Of a DNA stretch of 64,000 nt, positions 22,920 to 35,775 are shown one piece after another. Numbering within the stretch: the first letter of the stretch is position 1; every line of letters begins with the position of its first letter. The notes under the pieces were generated by a model, which did no database searches, was not told where the DNA came from, and saw only the letters and a list, made by a program, of their open reading frames with translations. The stretch is from Jacaranda mimosifolia. Taxonomy: Eukaryota > Streptophyta > Magnoliopsida > Lamiales > Bignoniaceae. The position numbers were made by a program, and so were the translations under genes. The stretch lies in assembly GCA_018894105.1 (NCBI GenBank), contig CM032121.1, forward strand, positions 7,916,507 through 7,980,506. The letters run 5' to 3'.

Positions 22920-24485
22920 GTATTTTCCATATCTGCTGCTTCCTGGGACCCAGACATCAGTTATCTATCCAAAGCACTAAAATGTCAATGAAGCAGCCGA
23001 ACACTGTCAACGTATGTCACAAAAGAATATCTAAGTTACCTTAGTGTTGTCTGACCCTGGACCAATATTCTGTCGTAGCATCATGTGGAGACAGTAAGAA
23101 ACTATAAATGTTTTTGGAAAAATATTTAGCTCTCCCCTTTTACTTTTACCTGCAAAATTAGGTTATGAGACAGGTTTTAACGATTAGTGGCAATGTATGT
23201 GATACGAACCTTTGTAAACCCCTTTCATAGCTTTAATAAGTTTCATAAACTCTTTGCTGTGAAGTGAAACGATAAATGCACCTTACAGAATGAAGACACT
23301 TAGGAATTCAAATTTAATTACACAAGGAAATAGGAATCCAAATCTAATTACACAAGCCCCAAGTAAAATTTCACAAACAGATAAGTTCCAATATACTGAG
23401 TCAAATTTTAAGATAATCAATTTGGATCTCAAGAAAGCATGATGGATGAGTAATATGAATTGTTATTTGGTGGGTAATATGACATGACATAGCTCAAAAT
23501 TTTTTTTTTTTGAGAGAGAGAGAGAGGTCACAAACGTGGGAAACCAATTATCCAGACTATATCTCCTCACTTCACTGAAGAATTAAATCGGGTAAACTCT
23601 TCTTCATCCAAATACGATTTCCTAAACAAGTCCACAACAAAGTTCCATGGTAACAAAGTAAACATGGGATAAGGAAAACTCGAGAAACAGCAGGCAGCAA
23701 AAGGTATAGTAGCATATGACTTGTTTAATTTCTTGTGAAGTTATTTTCTGAAAAACTGAATTCAAATAAGAATTTTCCTAATGGAAAATCCCTCAGTTCA
23801 TAAACTTATTTGAGTTCTATCATACATTTTTGCGAAAAGGGGGGTAAAATAGTAAGCTTATGTTTCTTTCTTTTTTCCCTTCTTTGCCATGATGAATACT
23901 ATGACTGAAAAATGGATGGCAGAATCAGGTAAATAAACCAAGAAGCATTACAATAAAAAGACAGGAAGTAATTTACGAGTTTAAAGGTGTTATAGTCATG
24001 ATTAATAGTTTCCTGTTGAATAAAAAACCAGAAAAATATCTAAGAAGTTGAAAATGATTATATATATACTGACAGTGAGAAAAAGAAGGGGTTTAGTATC
24101 ACAGCATTCTCAATGTGCCATAGGCTGAAGATATACCTAGAATAATCAAGCTCAAAAGTAGCATTTGTGATGATCTCATATGGCATGAGTATCATTAAGC
24201 AACACATTGGAGTTTGCTTCTAAGATAATTTCGGTGAAGTGAAAAACAATAGTAGCTATTTTATAAAGGATGTCTGATATAAAGTGATTATGTATCCACA
24301 GAGTGAAACTTCAAGAGAGAAGTCCACCGTGAATTAATCTTACAAGGTTTGTGCTGCTTGGATCAGAAAACTGGGACATGTGCGATTACCTTGCATCAGC
24401 CATAACTTGAACTTTAGCACCGCCACCATGTAGATCATAAAAGAATAGCTTCGATGATGACAATCGCTTGTTCATAAGCCGACCT
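22920..24485 (-). pseudogene. Lysyl-tRNA synthetase exon fragments
   Basis: Pieces of the class II lysyl-tRNA synthetase of plant cytosol, in gene order on the minus strand. Exon a (about 24390-24485) encodes [20 protein letters not shown] then [11 protein letters not shown], part of the OB-fold anticodon-binding domain, with a good gt donor. A decayed piece near 24290-24330 still shows LLKFHSV. Exon c (23040-23149) encodes GKSKRGELNIFPKTFIV then CLHMM and GPGSDNTK between ag and gt borders. A last piece near 22925-22975 keeps TDVWVPGSSR before frame loss. The N-terminal extension and the whole catalytic domain are absent, so no aminoacylation is possible. A transferred fragment inside the Helitron fits better than a native gene. 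Confidence 0.85.
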
Positions 24486-24599
24486 TCCAAAAGGAACATC
24501 CATACCATTAACAAAGTAACATTTTCCAGAATGATCAAGCAATTGCATACTAAATTAGCAAACACAGAATCTTGAAAAGCAAATATACTACAACAATAC

Positions 24600-26527
24600 C
24601 TTTTATCATTACTTTTATCTGCTTCAGTGATCCGTGGAGCTGGTGTATAGTTGATTTGATAATCTCCTTTTACCCTGAACATTCATAGTTAATTCCAAGA
24701 GGAAACCTTACAGTTTATTGAATAGGTTACAAAAGAACAAATTTTAGCGTACACATTTGACAAATAGATAATTTTCAGGTGAAAACAAAATAGAATAGCA
24801 AACATGATAACATAACAGAACTGGAGACTTGACAGACATAACCAAAAATGGAAAGAAAAGGATAAAGAACTTGTTGCCTTCACAATCAAAAGTCCAAGCA
24901 TAACAGTTAACTCAAGCCATATTATGGATTACAGAAGGGTGAGCACTTTCTAGGCAAAGATCTCGTACAACTTCAGTACGTCAAACTTCATGTCAACTCC
25001 CTGAAATACTTGAAATTGATATTTAATGTATCTAATCTTTTAGTGCAACTCATTGTTGACGAATAAATTTATCTTGGATTAATACGCTTTGCCTGCAAAT
25101 GAGAGTCATTCTCAGCACTACATTTTAATGGAGTTGTTATTAACACCCAGTGGGCAGTGACAAGCACTATTGTTGTTCATCATAGCAATGGAGCAAGCAA
25201 TCATCTCATACTCTGTTCAAGATCCTCAGGAACTCTTTTATTTGGATATTTGCTGGCATAAATTAAATGCTGCATAATCCAAAGTAGCTATACATTGGGA
25301 AAAACCCTTCTCATATTTAATCGGCCACTTGAATGGAAAAAGGACAACATCTTGTTTCTTGAATCAATAGAAAGTATGCTCTGCTGAAAAAACAATGACC
25401 ATCACATATAGATCAATCAATTTGGATTAACGTAGTTCAAACAAGTTCCCACCAAAACTATTTCAGATGTTCAGTAAACACATAATGAGCAAGTCAACTT
25501 TCTGTCACTCGCTTGGTGTAAAAAAAAACATGGATAAATAATGGGAAATATTTCTTTATGTAGTCATGTGGTGTCAATATGAGTATCAACTGAAGTATTT
25601 TTAATACAAATACAGCAAATTACAATATGTTATCTACTGATGAGAGGTTGAAATGCAAAAGGGTTGTTACTTATCAATAACACAAATGGAGAGACCTATT
25701 ATCATTTCCACAATGCACTTGCTCGCGATTGATAAGATGGATTACGAACAACGCATTCATGAACCAGATAAGAAATTGAAAAACAAAGGAAAGACAAAAC
25801 AAAAATTAGAAGTACCTGGCATCAGCTTTTTTCAAGAAAGCTTCTAGGTATTCCCTTCGATATTGTTGCCTCCATCGGAACCTAAAATCAATTCCCAGTT
25901 CCCAGCCATAATAAATTGATTAAATTAACAACTTCAACAACACCAATTACCACCAGAAATAACATATGTAAGTATATTCGAAATTTTATTTGCATCCCTC
26001 ATTCTTTCAGAAAACCAATCAGAAACGACCAATTGATCTATATTTATCTCCCACAGCTCCTAATTCAATGTCTCCAACTCTAACAAACAAAATAGGCGTC
26101 AAATTCCAATAATTCCAGTTCATAAACTGAAAAGATTCATTTATTCGCAATGACAACCTTATATTTTTCCCCGGTTCTATTCCAACACTTTTACTCTCTA
26201 CAGCAAACTCATTTGCTAGATAGCAATGAAGAATAAAATAAAATGAGATTCAAGTACATGAATAGCTGTTCCATTACTTTCTTTTCATCAATGCAAATTT
26301 AACTTCCAATCAAACTGAAAGGAGAATCAAAAGAGAATATATATATATATATATACATAATAAATTGGGGAAAATAATGCTTACGAGAACTCTTGAAAAG
26401 CGTGGACAACAAGATCGATTTTTGGAACAACAACAGGAAGCCTCTCGAACAGCACGGAAGCTACGATCTTCTCATCGTCGACGAAGCTATTTGACCCCGA
26501 GTAGCTCCTAGCCAAGCATCTACCCTG
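24600..26527 (-). pseudogene. Mitochondrial ribosomal protein mL46 exon fragments
   Basis: Three exons of the mitochondrial large-subunit protein mL46 (MRPL46). Exon 1 (about 26395-26527) encodes DDEKIVASVLFERLPVVVPK then VVHAFQEF. Exon 2 (25816-25881) encodes FRWRQQYRREYLEAFLKKAD. Exon 3 (24600-24674) encodes [20 protein letters not shown]. Splice borders are gt/ag and phases join correctly. The start is broken: upstream of exon 1 the frame meets a TGA at 26528-26530, and the only nearby ATG (about 26550) is out of frame. The C-terminal Nudix-like half (after EADKSNDKR) is missing; a LysRS exon follows 115 bp later instead. It is a captured, non-functional fragment. Confidence 0.85.
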
Positions 26528-26804
26528 TCAGCCGTACCCTTCTCCCCATTCATAAGCTTTCCTCTTTATTGGGTACTTTTAATTTTCCCATTGTTTTGAG
26601 CTTCAAAAATTGATGGCAGGATTCGTGTCTGAGTTATTCGAGAGTTCTGTATGGATTCTTTAAGTGGGTTTTTCTTGTATGATGGTATGCATTGTGGGTT
26701 TGATCTGGAATCAGTTTGTTAAATCTCATGAAATGGAGTTTCTTGCGGCGTAGATTTAATTTGCTTCTGATTGCATCCGAACTAACGTTATTGTATACAC
26801 TAAT

Positions 26805-27050
26805 CTGAAGTCTCCTTGCCACGACCAGGAAAGGCTGAACATCTCCTCTTGTTCCAATTACAAGCACGGCAATCTTTAGCTTTGGAATTGATTTGTTGTA
26901 ATCAGTCATGATATAATCAACAGTAGAAGGAATTCCCTCTACTGGCTGAAGCTCTAATAGCTCAGAAGCCACAGGATAATCCTTAGTGAGATCAACCTCT
27001 ACCATCCCATCTTTCTGGATCTTCACTAAGTTCACAATTAACTCTTTCTG
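26805..27050 (-). pseudogene. UDP-glucose:sterol glucosyltransferase (UGT80) exon
   Basis: A single exon on the minus strand. It encodes LIVNLVKIQKDGMVEVDLTK, then PVASELLELQPVEG, and ends IPKLKIAVLVIGTRGDVQPF and LVVARRLQ. The GTRGDVQPF stretch is the signature start of the N-terminal Rossmann domain of UGT80 enzymes, which glucosylate membrane sterols. The expected donor directly after RRLQ is destroyed: the sequence reads CAG|ATTAGTG where CAG|GTTAGTG would be a good site. The rest of the enzyme, including the UDP-sugar site, is absent. It lies 275 bp upstream of the mL46 exons and in the same orientation. Confidence 0.85.
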
Positions 27051-27059
27051 GGTCAAACA

Positions 27060-29110
27060 ACACGAAGGTTTAATATCAACGAAAATTTGACTCCAATAAA
27101 TTATATTGTAAATTTAAACAAGGAAATATTGCACCGACTTCGTGTTTTCCTCTAGAAACTTTGCTACTCAATTCACAAGAATGAAGTAGTAGTAAATGGC
27201 TATAAAAGAATTTAAGGGCGGCATCCATGAGTGCATTTCAAGTTTCATTGGCAACTTAACATTTTGAAGATGGATTATTGCTGAAAAGGGAGGAATAACA
27301 TTTCCTTGATATTTTTTAGGTAACAATATCAAATTACTTTTTGAGATGCGTGGATGATCATAAATATAAGGAAAGGGCACCTATAAAACTAACATAATAA
27401 TCAGAAAATGGTTTCCAAACTATAGAAAAAAGTCAATTCCTGTAACACAATGGTGAAAAATATGTAGACATGCAGATTTGCCTGATGCAAATCACCAAAA
27501 GGAATGTCTGAAGGAAAATAGAACTATGTTTTAGGGAAACATTAGACATCAGCTTTAAAAAATCTATACAAAATTATATTGCCTGATAAGAGTAACATGA
27601 TTCAGAGCAACTGAATAGTACATTAAATGAAACATTTAATTCTGCAGAGCACCCTTTAGCTATGAGTTCTTCTTCAATACTATGTATATCTAAGATATGG
27701 ATAGACTATAAATAAAAGCCAACATGTACAAGCATAATTGCAGCCTTGAAGAGAATTTAGTCCTTGCAAAGTCAGAGAGATGCCATCTCATAACAAATAA
27801 GCAGACAATTAAACAACTATGTTCTTTCTAGACTCCTAGCTTAATAAGAATTTCTGAAAGCCGGTCTGGAGTAAAGTATCGCTTTGGGTGTCTTACACCA
27901 GCAATTCAACTGTCCTGCAATTTAAATCTGATTAACTGGTAATTCCTCTGCTGCAAAATGTAAAGCTGATTCGTAGTTGGACTCTTTATAAAAGTATGTG
28001 GTCATGCTCAACCGAGGGAATTACATTAGCTAAAAACCAAACTGATGGGGCCAATAAACAATAAATTTTCTTATATTTAGAAACATTTGAGGCATCTAAG
28101 CTTTTGTGGAAGTTATCCTTCCTTGCTCTTCCGCATTGACCTTGTACTTTTACAGTTAGAGCTTAAATCAACATCCAACCTTGGGGATTCCTACATTTCT
28201 CAGGGCAGTTCAACTTCACCAACTTTTGTGGTATAGGGTTCTGCTTGGCTAGGTACCAGTTCCACTAAGACATTGACAAACTAATGACATCTATTGCATC
28301 TTTTTGAGTTTGTCTTCTCTTCAGACTCCCATTATTTCTGAATACTTGTGTTCTAAATGGTTATATTTCTGATTCTTAGAAATGAAAGGAGTATGAGGAC
28401 AAAACCCATTTCTCTCATTCAATGCACTTCAACAAGAAATTTCTGTTCAGTTAGCAAAGCAAGTGTCAGTTCATGGAATCAACTTTGAACCATGATGATA
28501 AAGGTAGAAGTACACGAGCAATAATTTCTCTCTCAGGTAATTGTCAAGCTATGTAATAACAGGTTAGCCATCCCAAAAGCCACCGAAATGAAAGAAGTCA
28601 TCTAACCAGAAGGCAACTTAAATAAACAAAACAGTAGTGCAATAAAATACAAATAACACACGCGAAATGGGTGGCACAAACCACATCTGTTGAACATAAA
28701 CACAAAGAAAACATATTCAAAAGCATAAAATACGTGAGGAATTTGAAAACATATCCCAGTTGGAAACATAATTCCCCAGCTAACAACATTCAGCACCCTA
28801 TGAATCTGAAGCAATTATCACAGAAGTTAGTTCTCCTTTTAATATCATCAAGAATTCAATCCCATATTTGATTAAAATTCAAAAAAATCCAATTAACAAA
28901 TATATAATTGTAGTCATAGATCCTGTTTCTACAAAGCTCAAGATTTTGATAGCACAAGATTTTGATAGCAATTAATATTTTTTATAGATCTCCATTAACA
29001 CGTCAAAAGAAGAGAATATTTTTTATAAAGAAAATATTCATCCTCCCAGGAGCATTAACATATTTTTTTGAGAATTCTAATAAATAGCAATTAATATTAT
29101 TACAAGTCAC
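27060..29110. other. Non-coding interior of the large Helitron
   Basis: I recognise no exon here. The sequence has intron-like composition, higher in GC than the surrounding duplicated unit. It probably includes captured intron sequence of the UGT80 gene. Confidence 0.4.
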
Positions 29111-29113
29111 AAT

Positions 29114-29365
29114 ATGGAGTTATCGCTGGAGTCACCGTTGCTCTGTCCCCTCAACAAATCAAGACTACCTTTGGAGTTCAAGTTCGCCGGCTGTAAGTCG
29201 TGTTTATCCGGCACTATCCTTGACGGAGAGACCCACCTGCCAACCATGGTTCACCATCGTCTTCCCCTTCTCCGGCAACACCAGAGTTGCAAAAAGCCTC
29301 ATAACCCCACCGGAAAACTCCGCCAACCACTCCTTCACCTCTACCCCGTCGGCCGTACGTTCTAA
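29114..29365. other. GC-rich block, possible captured first exon
   Basis: A stretch of about 250 bp with clearly higher GC content than its surroundings. Long open frames occur on both strands: plus from an ATG at 29114 for 83 codons, and minus with EVKEWLAEFSGGVMRLFATL. I recognise neither product. Its place near the 5' end of the Helitron would suit another captured exon. Confidence 0.3.
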
Positions 29366-32149
29366 AGATCATATTTTTCTTATTACCTTCGAATAATTCA
29401 ACCCTTTCTCATATGAATCAAGGAGGGGGGTTTGGGGAGGACCAAAATTGAAGAGGAAATTAGGGTTCTTGCCCTCTCAACGTTCCTCAGTTTCTGTTCC
29501 CTAAATTTTAAAAAAAAAAATCACGCACACATACACACAACACAGAATCTCACCATAGCTTCGTTGTGAAAATAACGGTAAGTGAAAATCTGATGAAGAA
29601 AAAAAGTGGGATTGAAACTGAACTCCGATAAACTTAGAGGTGCAGGGAGGTAGGGGCCAAATCAAAACTCACAATTTCTTCTAACCATCCTTTTAAAAAA
29701 TTCAAAAACCTCAATTTTCTTCTAACCAGGACCACATTTAAGTGTAAACGGACAAAACAAGGAACATCTCCCATAACAAAATGTACTATTCAATAAAGCA
29801 CATGAACTCAAAACGACATCGTTTCATAATTGAAAAAAAAAAAAAAGCATCACGCGCGCAGCTACTGTTACACGCGCTTTCATGCTTATATAATATAGTA
29901 ATAATAATATATATATATATATATATTTGACATTGGAATCTTGTGATAACCTTTCGCCTATGTAAGTGGGCCTATGGCGTTGCTATCAACTGATATATAT
30001 ATATATATATATACAGCTAATTAGATGAAATTGAAAATTTCATAAAATTAATTGGTCCAACGGTACCTATCAAGTAGAAAAAAAATGGCATAAAATTGAT
30101 GGGATTTCAATTTTTTCCACGGGAGTCTATCAGAAGTATTATTAGTTGACAAAAAATCAACGTTGCCGTTGTTAATTTTTTGTCAATTTTCCTTTTAGTC
30201 CCATCATTGATCCCATGGATTGTGATTTGTGACTTCCACTTGCGTGATTTTCTAAAGAAGAAATATCAGACTCTAAGTGGCTTATAATCGTATTGTATGC
30301 GATCACTTTGAATCTACATTTTAATTAGAAGTACTAATCTGAACTTTTGTACGTAATTATGAGTTTGATTTGATTAAGTACTAATTAATTTGATGGATTA
30401 TGTTTAGAAACAACGGAAAATATTATCGAAACCGAAGGAATTATCATTTTTGTATTTAAATGATCTCTTCAGTTGGTGAATAAAATGAATATGCATTTTT
30501 GTCTATTTCATTTTTTCTTTATTTATATACACGCACATTAGGATTCATTAGGCTCGAATTTCTAGCCTCACATTTTATGTGTGAGATTTATACTACTCAA
30601 CTAAAGCCAATAGACTAAAAATATGGTGCTACTTAGAAGCTGTTTGATTCGGTGCATTTAAAAGATTTTATATGTTTTCTATATCTCACAAGGACAAATT
30701 TGATGAAATAAAACATGGAACCCAACTTATAACATGCTAATAATGATAATTTTGTAATAAATACATTAAAATTAAAAAAAAATATTAAAATTTTGAAATA
30801 AATTAGGAATTTTTTACCTTTTTAAAAAGAATTTATAATTATCAGATTCTAACATAACAAGAAGAAAGGATACCATAGCCCTCAACATCATTGGTATAAT
30901 CCATTTTCTAATACAAGTAATTTTTTTAATTAGATAATATAAATACATGCACACTTACATATATAGAAATGCATGTATTATTTTATTTTATTTTATTTTT
31001 TGTACATGATTATAAGATTATATTGAAGCAGTTGATAGTATACATGCGATTATTCAACTACCACAAGATTAGGTAATACCATATATTGAATTGGACGTGA
31101 AAGTTATGCTACTCACGAAAATATTTTTGCGCAATTGTAGTTTCAACATTGGTTTTACATTTATTTGGCTTGAAGGACTTGCCACTATATAATATGATAT
31201 TTGGAGAAGTTATTTTTGGGCGAATTTCAATTTTTCGCTTTGAAAAGGGAAAAAAAGTATTACTTATAAATTGATGTCAGATACTCATAAATACAATATG
31301 TATGAATTTTTAATAGGAGGAATTGAAAATATAAGATATCATTTTAAAAATTTCTGTCGAGTTTGAAATCTGAAGAAAATTATAATTATCATTCTTTATG
31401 TAAAAATAATTTGTTCAGTAAATTCATAGCTAATACATGTCAATTAGAATGTTTGTGGTACTTTTAAATTTTAATAGCCCCTTTTAATTATATGTGGATT
31501 TAGTTTATTTTTAATAACATAATAGTTTTTGGGAAAATTTTCCTTGATAATTTATTGGTAATAACATATATGGCAAGAATGTGCTAATATTTGGTGGAGG
31601 CAGTCAATGCATTTTGGAATTATAATAATGATTCTTTTTGTTTAAAAAAAACTATTATGCTCTATTTACTTTTTTTCATGTGCATCGAAAAAAAAGGAAA
31701 TAATTAGTTAATTTGATGATAAACTATGATAGTTTAAACAAAATTAAAATCCTGTTAATGTTATTAAATGCGGATTAAAGGCAATGTTAATTTATATGAC
31801 TGAAAATATATATTCATTGTAATTAAATATTGATCAAATATCTAATTATATCAATACTCAAATAGTAGGAAAAATTATTGACCATATATTTAATATTAAT
31901 ATTAGAATAATACGAAAAGAATCCAACCATATATCTAAAAATTAAAATTCAACCAGTATGGCACTTGTAAATTACAATATTTTGATTCAGTCTTGCAAGG
32001 GTGTCTCAACAAAATTCGAGATTTAAGGCGAAACATGAAAATGAGGCCATAATATATTGAATATAAATTTAACTATCATAAAAAATTAAACACATAGTAC
32101 ACTAAGAATTTCGTACTTTATATGCCAAAAAAAAATAAAATTCTCATAA

Positions 32150-32460
32150 AAATATTACTATTTAAAATTTATTTTTCTAACTATTTGAGATGCATTTGTA
32201 AAGTCAATTTTTTCTAATATTTTCTACTTAACCATCCAATCTTTTTTGAAACATTGTTGACCAAGGTAAGATTTTTTATTAGTTTCAATTTTGAAAAACT
32301 TCTTTCAACAGAAACAATAGTTAGATGAATAGTTAAAAGCATTCTATAGATGATATATGCATTTAAAAAAATATATTTTTTATTTTATAAAATATCTCAA
32401 TTGATGTATTATCTTTCACTTGTACAATTTCTCTTAACCCTTTCAATTTTATTATTAAAA
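32150..32460 (-). pseudogene. hAT transposase fragment (copy B)
   Basis: Counterpart of the copy-A hAT remnant. A missing base in the ttgaccaaggtaag stretch, where copy A has ttgacccaaggtaag, and other small indels break the frame further. The LKGLREI stretch is still legible near 32440. Confidence 0.65.
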
Positions 32461-33617
32461 AAAAAAACTTAACCTATCCATATCAGAATTACTATTATGT
32501 CTTAAATAACATTCGATATTAAGACAATATTTTTTTAAATTTTAATCTTCTAATGATCTCAATTTTTTACCACTAAATAGAAAATAAAAAATGTCTTTAT
32601 ACATTTTAAAATGCTTTAATCTACTTTGAAGTGAAAAAAATAGTTTTATCTGTTATGTATAAGAAAGAATCAATTCAAAAAGATTTTTGTTAAAAATTTT
32701 TTTTTGAAAAAATGACCTTCATTGTGAAAGATAATTGAAGTTAATGTTATTTAATGAATAATATTGAAATGTTATTCAATGATTAACATTGAAAAGAGAT
32801 TATTAATCAGTATTGAAAAGAAAAAAGTAGTTAAGATTTTGACAAATAAAACATTAGAAATTTAAAAAGATAGAGGAGATTCAGGAGAATTATCGAGACA
32901 ATAAAATTTAAAGTTAGTTATATTTTTAATTATAATTAGTTAATTATTTATTGTAACATTAAATAATAAAACCTTTAAATTGAAGATCTTATACTTTTTT
33001 AGGCCCAAAATTTATAAAACAAATGTACCAGGCAACTAAATTGAGGAACTTATATTTTTTAAGGTTTAAAATGTTAAAAAATATAAAATAGGCCTTACAT
33101 TTTTCTTTTTGAGGTTTAAAATATAAAAGCAAAAATATATGCATGATGCCTCCAAAATTTGAAGGCTTAAGGCGGTTGTCTTTCTTAGCTAAAAGTAGAG
33201 TCACTCCTGTGGTCTTGATCTAGGCAATAAATTTGCTACCGTTTTCTTATTTTTGTCAAAAAAAAAAAAAGAAGATCCAATTAAACTTTCATTTGGAACT
33301 AAACTAATTATAATTAATATTTTGAAAAATATTCCAAAAATTATATATGATTTGGAAATATAACAATATGTCGAGAAATAGCTTCTTTTTGTGTGTGTGT
33401 GTTTGATTGGTAATATGTCGAGAAATAGCTAGTACATGGCCTCAGGTATATATGTCCTTTTTAGTCATTATGGCAATATAAAGTGCTTATTGTACCATAC
33501 AGTGTGATGTCTTATAAATTAAAAAATATTGTATAATAAGATTTTGCATCTCATTTTTTGTAGATATTTTAAAATGTTATTTTAAAATAAAATTCAATAT
33601 TTAAATTTTAAAACGTA

Positions 33618-35763
33618 TCTAATATATATAAAGTAAACTGATGTTCATTCCTATTTTAAATATATTTTCTATGTGACAATGATATGGATAAGTTAGTTTT
33701 GTTCATATTTGCCATGTCAATATATTTCATATATAATATATGTAACTCCTTGTAACATATTTCTATATTTATCTTTTCTTTATGTCAATATATTTCCATA
33801 TATAATATATCTGCAACTTTCTAAATTAATTTTTGCAACTCTCTATATTAATATATAATTTTTGTGACTCCTTATATTATTAATTTTATTTTATTTACCT
33901 ATGTCAAGATATATATATATATATACATAATATTCTATCAATATTTGTTTTAATATTAATGTAAAAAGACGATATGAGTTCATCTTTTGTAACTCCATAT
34001 TAAATTTTGATAAATATTCAATATATATATATTAATGCGTATAATTTTTATATTAACTTTTGTAACTCCTTATTTTAATATATAGTTTTTGACTTTTGTA
34101 CTCTTTTCTATATATATATATATATATATTGTCTAATAGATTTTTCTAATATTTATCATTTGCATTCTCAAATTTGATTTTTTGAATAATTATAGATAAA
34201 CACAAATAACTACGAATATGCATAAGTCTATTTGTCAATATGATTTAATAGACTTTTCTTACTTAAGTTAAAAATCCTAACAATAGTTTATATGATGAAA
34301 ATAATATAAATATACAATTTACTATTTCAAAATAGAACAATATTTATCTTTTTCTTTTCTCCACCTTTATAAAATCAATCTTTTTGTGAATTAAACTTTA
34401 TTTTCTTGAAAATGCATATATTTTATCTTATATATATATATAGATATCAATTTTCTATTATTTTTAATTTTTATATTTATGAACCAAGATAAATACTTAG
34501 AAAAAAATTTAAGTTCTAACTTAAGTACTTTTTTTTTTTTTTTTTTGTGGTAGTGACATGTATAAGTTAATTTTATCTATTTTTTTTCATGTCAACGTGT
34601 TTTTATATTGATGTCCTAACAATATTTATTTTAATATTAATATAAAAAATTATACTAATTCATTTTAATTTATAACTACATGTCTAATTTTAATAAACAC
34701 TTAATGTATGTTTGTGTATGTATGTTAACATAAATGAAACTCTTTATAATAATTTTTGTATATAATTTTTGTAAATTCTTATTTTATTGTCTAATATTTA
34801 TGTTTTTAATATAATTATGGATGATCTTATACATATATATAATATTGTGCATACATATATACAGGTGTATTTATCAATATTGCAATTTAATTATTATGTC
34901 TTGCTCCATATATATTGGGCATATATAATTTTTTTTTATATATGAAGTATTTTAATAATATGAAGTTTATTATAATTTAATTTTAAGTATTACGTTATGT
35001 TATTTCATGAGTTATTTCTGATTCCATAATTAATTTAATATGTTAATTAAATTAAATCATAGTTGAAAAAAATTCATAAATCTAACCTAAAAATCTTTAA
35101 AAATATAAGCAATAAAATATTCTAAAAATACAAGTTACTATTTAAAAATATAAAATTATTTGCCTTCTTCCTTCTCCAATTCTCTGCGATCATTCGTTGA
35201 TATGTTAAAACTTTTTTTTTTTTTTCTTCTTGAATATGCATGTATGTATAGTACTCATATATTTTTCTAATGTTTTAATATTCATGCTGATGAATCAAGA
35301 TCATTTATAAAAAAGAAATTTGAAGTCCTTATGGTATAAGTTAAAATATTTTGTCTTCTCTACTACCTAAGTTTATTTTTTTGATGTTAAATTCTTTGAT
35401 TTCTTTAAACTAAGTCAATGTTAAAGTGATTTTTTTTAAAATTTTATCTTTTTATATATATATATTATATTTTTTGAATAGTTTATTGAATTTATAAAAT
35501 AATTTAATATTTAATCATTAATTTCTATGTATAAATAGATTAATGCATGGGATTTAATTTGATGAAGCATAAATTATGTCATATAAAATATTGTTATGTC
35601 TTATTTACAAAATCAATTATATTATATTTACCAATTTTTAATTTTTTTAAAGTATTTTATTTATAATATTTATACAAAATATTAATATTTAAATTGTAGT
35701 TAAAATAAAATAAAATAAAACTTCAAACTTACCGTTGGTTGCAATGCATGCACTAATAACTAG
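33618..35763 (+). mobile_element. Non-autonomous Helitron, 2.1 kb (copy B)
   Basis: Duplicate of the 5617-7749 Helitron, with the same start (TCTAATATATATAAAG after A) and the same end (ACTAATAACTAG before T). The hairpin region reads ACCGTTGGTTGCAATGCATG and is weaker than in copy A. Unlike copy A, 2.4 kb separates this element from the P450 start. Confidence 0.85.
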
Positions 35764-35775
35764 TTATAAATGTAT

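Larger units (their letters stand above)
20967..29900 (-). mobile_element. Large gene-capturing Helitron (copy B only)
   Basis: About 8.9 kb absent from copies A and C. On the minus strand its 3' end is GGCGCGACACCGCGCC, a perfect 6-bp stem with a 4-nt loop, then 19 bp and CTAG, followed by T. The 5' end near 29900 reads ACTATATTATATAAGCATG and then AAAGCGCGTG, like other plant Helitron starts, but the initial TC has decayed or slipped in a TTA/TA run. That end is uncertain by a few bases. No Rep/helicase is present. It carries exons of UGT80, mL46 and lysyl-tRNA synthetase, all in its own orientation, plus a SINE. Capture of several gene pieces in one orientation is the known behaviour of plant Helitrons. 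Confidence 0.75.
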
